From Argopecten irradians (Eukaryota; Mollusca; Bivalvia; Pectinida; Pectinidae), in contig NC_091143.1 of NCBI RefSeq assembly GCF_041381155.1, forward strand, positions 40,192,996 to 40,256,995: a stretch of 64,000 nucleotides of DNA, written 5' to 3'. A program made the translations under genes and the position numbers. Numbering within the stretch: the first letter of the stretch is position 1; the number at the start of each line of letters is the position of its first letter. Positions 59,235 through 64,000 of this stretch are shown piece after piece. The notes under the pieces are model-generated. The model saw nothing but the letters and a program-made list of their open reading frames with translations, was not told the DNA's origin and did no database searches.

Positions 59235-60054
59235 GAAAGGTGCTGTTACAGAACCGCCCACAACGATTTCTTGAAATCGACTATGCAATGTATATTCCAT
59301 TGAAGCTATAAAAAACACATATGGAACAAGATGTTTTATTCCAGTTGACCCATTAGCGCGCCCATAGCGCCTTCTGCTTCACTTTTTCATAGATCCGGAA
59401 ATGTTTCTGTCTGTGATTAAGAGAGTATTGTACATACATTAAAATTTACAATGATAAACAGTTGACGCTGAAAAACAAATGAGTTAGTAAGAAGACGTAG
59501 AAAACCAGAATTCGAAAAAGTTCATCGAATTCAAGATATCATTTTTAAAATCAAGCAGCAAATTCGGCACGACAATATGCGTTTACTATCGATGTTAGTG
59601 TTTTAAAAACATATTTGACTATCCCTCTTTATACCGTCAAAGGAAGGACGTGCCGAATCACTAGATAAGAGCAATAATTCAATGTTGAAAAATTAATGAA
59701 GAAAAATTGTAACAATTTCTTATTACAATAAAATGCAATAACACATCGTTAAAGCACAGAAATAAATTGTTTTAGTCATATAATGATTTTAGTTAAATCA
59801 AATTAGCAATCAATATTAGAAGTTGTAGACTTTGCGGAAGAAATGTTGACATGTTAAGTGTTTTAGTTTAAATGTAGGCGTAATTTAGTAACAGTTAAGG
59901 ATCTTTAGATTAAATACATGTATATATTTTCGAAAAACTTGAAATGAATAGATAAGGATGACTGAAGAAGATACTCTGAGTTTTTTTTACATGTCTTCAG
60001 GTGAAGTACTGAAATTTTGTTGTATTTATCAACACCGTAGTTCTATCGTGATGA

Positions 60055-60430
60055 CATCATGCTATGATACGATGCCTTCACGACGTTCTTACGAGGGCTT
60101 CACGTAGTCCTGTTGACTTCTAAGGCCATCGGATCATTTTGTGTTTCCTTCGTATTTTCGTTCGTGATTCTTCGTGTTTCCTATGTATTGCGTTCGTGAT
60201 TCCATTGAGCCCATTGTCACCGATGATTTCATAATGGAAAGACGAAGAGGCCAAGAACAGCCAAGATGTCCCTACGACAAAGGACAAGATGTACACATGA
60301 TTTTTTGTCACGCAAAAGACTTTGGCGTCACTTACGAAGTTACTGCCGAAGCCTGAAAAACTTCCCGGCGATCATACGATGGCTAAAGATGCCCTCACAA
60401 ATGGCCCGATGCGCTCACGATCGGCCCCAA
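60055..60430. other. CpG-rich intronic segment
   Basis: Sequence with recurrent TTCGT/ACGAAG phrases (TTCGTATTTTCGTTCGTGAT, TTCTTCGTGTTTCC, GACGAAGAGGCC, CTTACGAAG) and ACGAT/CGATCGG. Open frames on both strands lack any family motif. Composition resembles the 57-kb blocks; a dispersed element is the simplest reading. Confidence 0.4.
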
Positions 60431-60993
60431 ATTTCACATTTTCCTTTTTCGTCTGTCCATCCTGTGTCGAAATCGGGACAGTATAACATTAACGACAACA
60501 AATTCTCGATAGTTTGATTGCTGAAACAGTCATTTTGACAGTGATAAGTTATTTGGAGGTTATCTCCTATCTAGCATTTTATCTTTATCACCGGCCTGCT
60601 TGTATTGTTTTGAGTTTATAAAATGTTGTCTATAGATTACTGGCTGTATGGCTAAATTATTAGATAATTGTCAAGTAAGCGTTAGTGACGTTAAATATTG
60701 CCTGATAGCCTTCACTTCGACCCGGTTAGTTTGTGTAGGATGTGCATTTAATAATTGCACAAGATAATTTTTATCACATAACCACAACAAGCTACATTTT
60801 TGAGAATTTCACTGTCAAAATGCGCTGCTCAATGAGTTTTTGTCCTGTTGTTTAAGAATCCTGACATCTGACTATGGCAGAAATTTCGAGGTTTAGTTTT
60901 CTTCATCAATTAATGAATGAATGGAATGTTAATGTTTTATAAAAATGTCTTTCACGCAGCATATTGATTTATCAAAAATAAATACCATTTCAG

Positions 60994-61112
60994 TTTTCGA
61001 TCATTGTTCGGATATCGGCAAAGGACATGCATCTGGTGTCTACCAAGTCACAGCTCAAGGCGAAAGCATCCCTGTGTATTGCGAAATGGAAACTGAAGAC
61101 GGGCCATGGATC
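60994..61112 (+). CDS. Fibrinogen-related gene 2, first FReD exon
   Basis: After TTTCAG the exon codes VFDHCSDIGKGHASGVYQVT (first codon completed from the previous exon), then AQGESIPVYCEMETEDGPWI. It ends in phase 0 at TGGATC|GTAGGT, so the junction reads GPWI-VIQRR, the usual FReD W-(T/I)-V-I-Q-R-R. The frame is intact, unlike locus 1. Gene duplication is shown by shared VTAQG and ETEDGPW blocks and equal phases. Confidence 0.9.
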
Positions 61113-61309
61113 GTAGGTTTCATTCTTTTTCTAGAATGTCTATCAACGTAACCTTTGATTTATATCAATCCAAACAGCATTTCCTCCAGCCATACATGTT
61201 GATGTAGCATGAATCTTTATCGATGTTTGCAATATGGAATAAACTTAAAGGGTTTTAATTGTTTGATATGTCACGAGCCTTTGAATTATTTATGATTGAT
61301 GTCTGGGAA

Positions 61310-61590
61310 GCTAACTACCACATATTACGTTACAATATCTTCCCGCCTTGGAATATAGTGCCTAAATAGCGTGGTAATATTCTGTTGTTTGTACTTAAAC
61401 ATAGCAGCTACTTGTTATACAGTACAGTATCTGCAATGCAGTTTAAATGACAATACAGCATGAAACATAATCTTAGGGGAAAAGCCGAGAGATTTGAAGA
61501 TGACCATTGCGAGGCGATGTAGGTGTTTATACACAAAGATAAACGACAACCAACTGCTATGGATTTTGTCACATTATGTTTCGGTTGTAC
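61310..61590. repeat. Dispersed repeat, copy B (homologous to 47990-48455)
   Basis: Shares ordered blocks with copy A: AACTACCACATATTACG, CAATATCTTCCCGCC, AGTGCCTAAATAGCG, GCGATGTAGGTGTTTA and ACAACCAACTGCTATGGA. It lacks the 5' hairpin seen in copy A. It lies in the intron between the two FReD exons of gene 2. Confidence 0.75.
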
Positions 61591-62113
61591 TGATGAATCT
61601 TGGACGATTTAAATGATTTGAATATTATATTTACAAAAGACAAATATAAAAAAGAAATTCCGCAATCGCTTACGGTAATTGTATTCGAAATTAGTTTATT
61701 TTATTCATATAATGATACATATAATACAGTAAATAAACACATTTCGGGATCAGAAAACAAGCTTAAAGCTTATATAAATTCCTTTCCCTGAAATATCAAG
61801 CCAGAGGAATGTTCGGCACTGGAAACACCTTTCACAAGATATGTAAAAAGAAATTAGGGAACCACAAGAAATGTGACACTCTTAGGGTAATGCAGATTGA
61901 AGAATTTCTCTTAACTATTATGGCTACGGGTGCCTTTTTTCTTTGTCATATCAGATATCAAGGCGTTTGTCTCGTAAGTAGTTTTTTTTTAATTATTCAT
62001 GCATATATAAGGCGTTACAACAAGATTTGGTTCACACATGAAAATAACAACTTCAGCTAGACAATATCGATGTCGTTTAAAGTTATGTAATATGCATTAA
62101 CAAATATTTCTAG

Positions 62114-62210
62114 GTGATACAGAGACGGACAACCGGGGATGTAGATTTTTACCGTGACTGGTCTGAGTACAAGAATGGATTTGGAGTTCTACAGGGAGAG
62201 TTTTGGATTG
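62114..62210 (+). CDS. Fibrinogen-related gene 2, second FReD exon
   Basis: The 97-nt exon between TTTCTAG and GTAAGT codes [20 protein letters not shown], then [13 protein letters not shown]. It is intact and ends in phase 1. Relative to locus 1, N-to-D in DFYR-D-W and D-to-V in GFG-V-LQ change usually conserved positions; the second is unusual because G-D-L-x-G-E-F-W is highly conserved. The next two exons expected from locus 1 are not found before the window ends. Confidence 0.92.
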
Positions 62211-62934
62211 GTAAGTTCAGGCCGTGCAAGTTTTTATGTAGTTGTTTTACAGGTTATCAACATATACCCTACGTAGATAATACATCGGTTTATTTCAAAA
62301 TCAGCTCGGCTATAAATAGTGACAGGGAATTTCCTAGATTTTGCCTACATTTATAAAATAAAACGTATATAAATGTTATATCAAACCAAGACATACCGTT
62401 AAACATTTACATTTACAATTGCCACTATTTCTGTATCGAAAAAACTAAATTGGAGCAGATCTGTTTATTTCCGAATAACTTGAATTCAGAACGTGACCCG
62501 ATTCGGTGCGTATGGATACATGTAAACATTAGCGGACTTCCTTTGACATTCCACAAAATCAATTGTCAATGTTTACAAATAACACATGTATCGGAGACAT
62601 ACAATAAAACAAATTTAATGTTTTGAATGTGTTATTGCAATTTGACCGGAATAAAATAACTGAAATATAAGAACTATTTTTGTTCAGTCATAGAAAGAAA
62701 GGCGGATGAAGCTGTCAGTAAACACCGCGCTTTTTCTGAATGGCTGTTGTACACGGTTAACATGACGGCAGTAAAATTTTGACGGCGAATAGCACACGGT
62801 TAATGATTGGATCTGATGCTCTGGTTGTTTTAACTGTTTAAAGAAAATATTGTAACTTTTTCAGTTTATGAGATAATAAACCCAAATGAGCATGAGGTAA
62901 ATTGCGTAAATATAACAACAGAGTTCCTGGTAGT

Positions 62935-64000
62935 TGCAATATGTCTCTTGTTGCGGTAATTGAAAGGAATTGAAAACTTTTCTACATTTTTATAAAACTG
63001 AATCTGAGTATGTACAGTGGGTTAACTGTCAAAAGATGTTCTTTGTCTTGAACATGATATTATAATAGGATGTACGTATACCCCCCCCCCCCCCGAAAAC
63101 TCTAAATATTCGTCTATAAATGCATTCGACGAAATATAGGATGAAATGAAAGAACCCCAAAAGTCGACATGTAAGGTAGCCTTACTTGGTGAGTTTAATG
63201 CTAAAACCAAAGCTCTACAAGATTTCATAGAACCAGACGATTCTCTAATGAATATGTTAGATTTTGAAGAAAATGAAGATGTTCTTAGTTATGTGTATGA
63301 CTTCGAGAAACTTTCCCAACAGGGTGTACCCTTATTGAGATCAAGTCAATGCAAGTGTAATGTTAACATTTTTGGCTATAAGTTACTGCAATTGTGTAAA
63401 CAAAATAATATGTACATTGCAAATGGAAGAGTCGGAAGTAACAATTTGTTGGAAAAACTACTTGTAATGACACAAGTGTTTTAGACTATTTAGTAGTATC
63501 ATCTAATTTCTTTGAATTAATCACTGATTTTGATGTAATGGATTTTGACCCTTTATTCTCTGATGTACATAGTAGAATTGTATTTCGTTTAAGTAGTAAA
63601 AATAATACTGAAACTTCACCAAGAGGTGGTGATCTGAACTTATTTAAAGATAATGCTTACATTAAATGGAGAGCAGATAAACAACAATCCTTTTATAGTT
63701 ATGTACAAGAAGACTGCTGTGAACAATTAAATATTATAAATGAACAGTTAGAATTCTTAACTGAGAAGGAGAATAACAATATCACATCTAAGGATATCGA
63801 TAATGTTGTAAATAATATCAGTGATCTTTTTAAGACATCTGCTGAAAAGGTATTTGGTAAAAAAAAAATAGTGCAAAGTATATTAGCCAAACCAATAATA
63901 AACCTTGGTTTGGGAATGATTGTCATAAAAGGAGGAAAGAATTTCATGCAGCTAAAAATAAATATAAACATTGTAAAAATTCAGACAATAAATCAACGTT
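62935..64000 (+). pseudogene. LINE endonuclease region, cut by the window edge
   Basis: In three frames the sequence codes SLVAVIERN, KTESEYVQWVNCQKMFFVL, EHDIIIGCTY-TPPPPENSKYSS with INAFDEI, then KVALLGEFNAKTKALQDFIE (GxFNA, EEP), VLDYLVVSSNFFE, FSDVHSRIVF (S-D-x-H block) and finally PWFGNDCHKRRKEFHAAKNK, the endonuclease-RT linker. Frameshifts near 63045, 63440 and at an A-run at 63860, plus in-frame stops, make it inactive. The C14 run at 63081-63094 lies inside the Pro codons. It is a different family from the LINE at 28.5 kb and sits in a gene 2 intron, same orientation. The RT would follow beyond the window. Confidence 0.88.

Overview
The window looks like nuclear DNA of an invertebrate, most probably a bivalve mollusc. 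The reasons are the AT-rich base composition, intron-split genes with GT/AG junctions, secreted fibrinogen-related (FReD) and C-type-lectin domains, non-LTR retrotransposons, tRNA-derived SINEs and many short inverted-repeat elements. The bivalve placement is inference from this mix; no marker gene in the window settles it. There is no sign of bacterial operons, rRNA or CRISPR. One assembly gap of ten N lies at 8948-8957.

Three host loci can be supported, all on the + strand. (1) A fibrinogen-related locus has exons at 10311-10425, 11533-11629, 14608-14772 and 18002-18255. Its first visible exon carries two 1-base insertions, so it is a pseudogene or a sequencing artefact. (2) A C-type-lectin-like membrane protein gene has exons at 39124-39172, 45386-45545, 45883-46088 and 46783-47405: signal peptide, CTLD, Thr/Ser-rich stalk, C-terminal membrane segment. 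(3) A second fibrinogen-related gene has a signal peptide/PAN-like exon at 58486-58777 and FReD exons at 60994-61112 and 62114-62210. Its remaining exons would lie beyond the right edge, past a LINE that starts near 62.9 kb. The two FReD loci are close paralogues: the 97-nt exons differ at about 8 positions and the splice phases match.

Most of the rest is repeats. There is a degenerate CR1/jockey-like LINE at 28.5-32.3 kb, a LINE 3' fragment on the minus strand at 41.3-41.6 kb and a LINE endonuclease region at the right edge. A DDE transposase relic at 23.9-25.5 kb is interrupted by a 92-93 bp minisatellite made from its own coding sequence. A very small Ty3/gypsy-like LTR element lies at 50119-50504 with a tRNA-like segment inside its LTRs. 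There are at least three terminal-inverted-repeat MITEs and a set of foldback hairpins with compact GC-richer tips. Tandem arrays include a 145-bp array with higher-order structure in a FReD1 intron and a 24-bp array at 53.5-54.0 kb.

Layout: 1-10.3 kb, no confident gene, a SINE, a MITE and a tandem repeat; 10.3-18.3 kb, FReD locus 1; 18.3-28.4 kb, repeats; 28.4-32.3 kb, LINE; 32.3-39.1 kb, intergenic with short palindromic elements; 39.1-47.4 kb, lectin gene; 47.4-58.3 kb, repeats; 58.4 kb to the end, FReD gene 2 with a LINE in an intron. The lectin and FReD products would be secreted or surface recognition proteins, plausibly of innate immunity, but nothing in the sequence shows that they act together.
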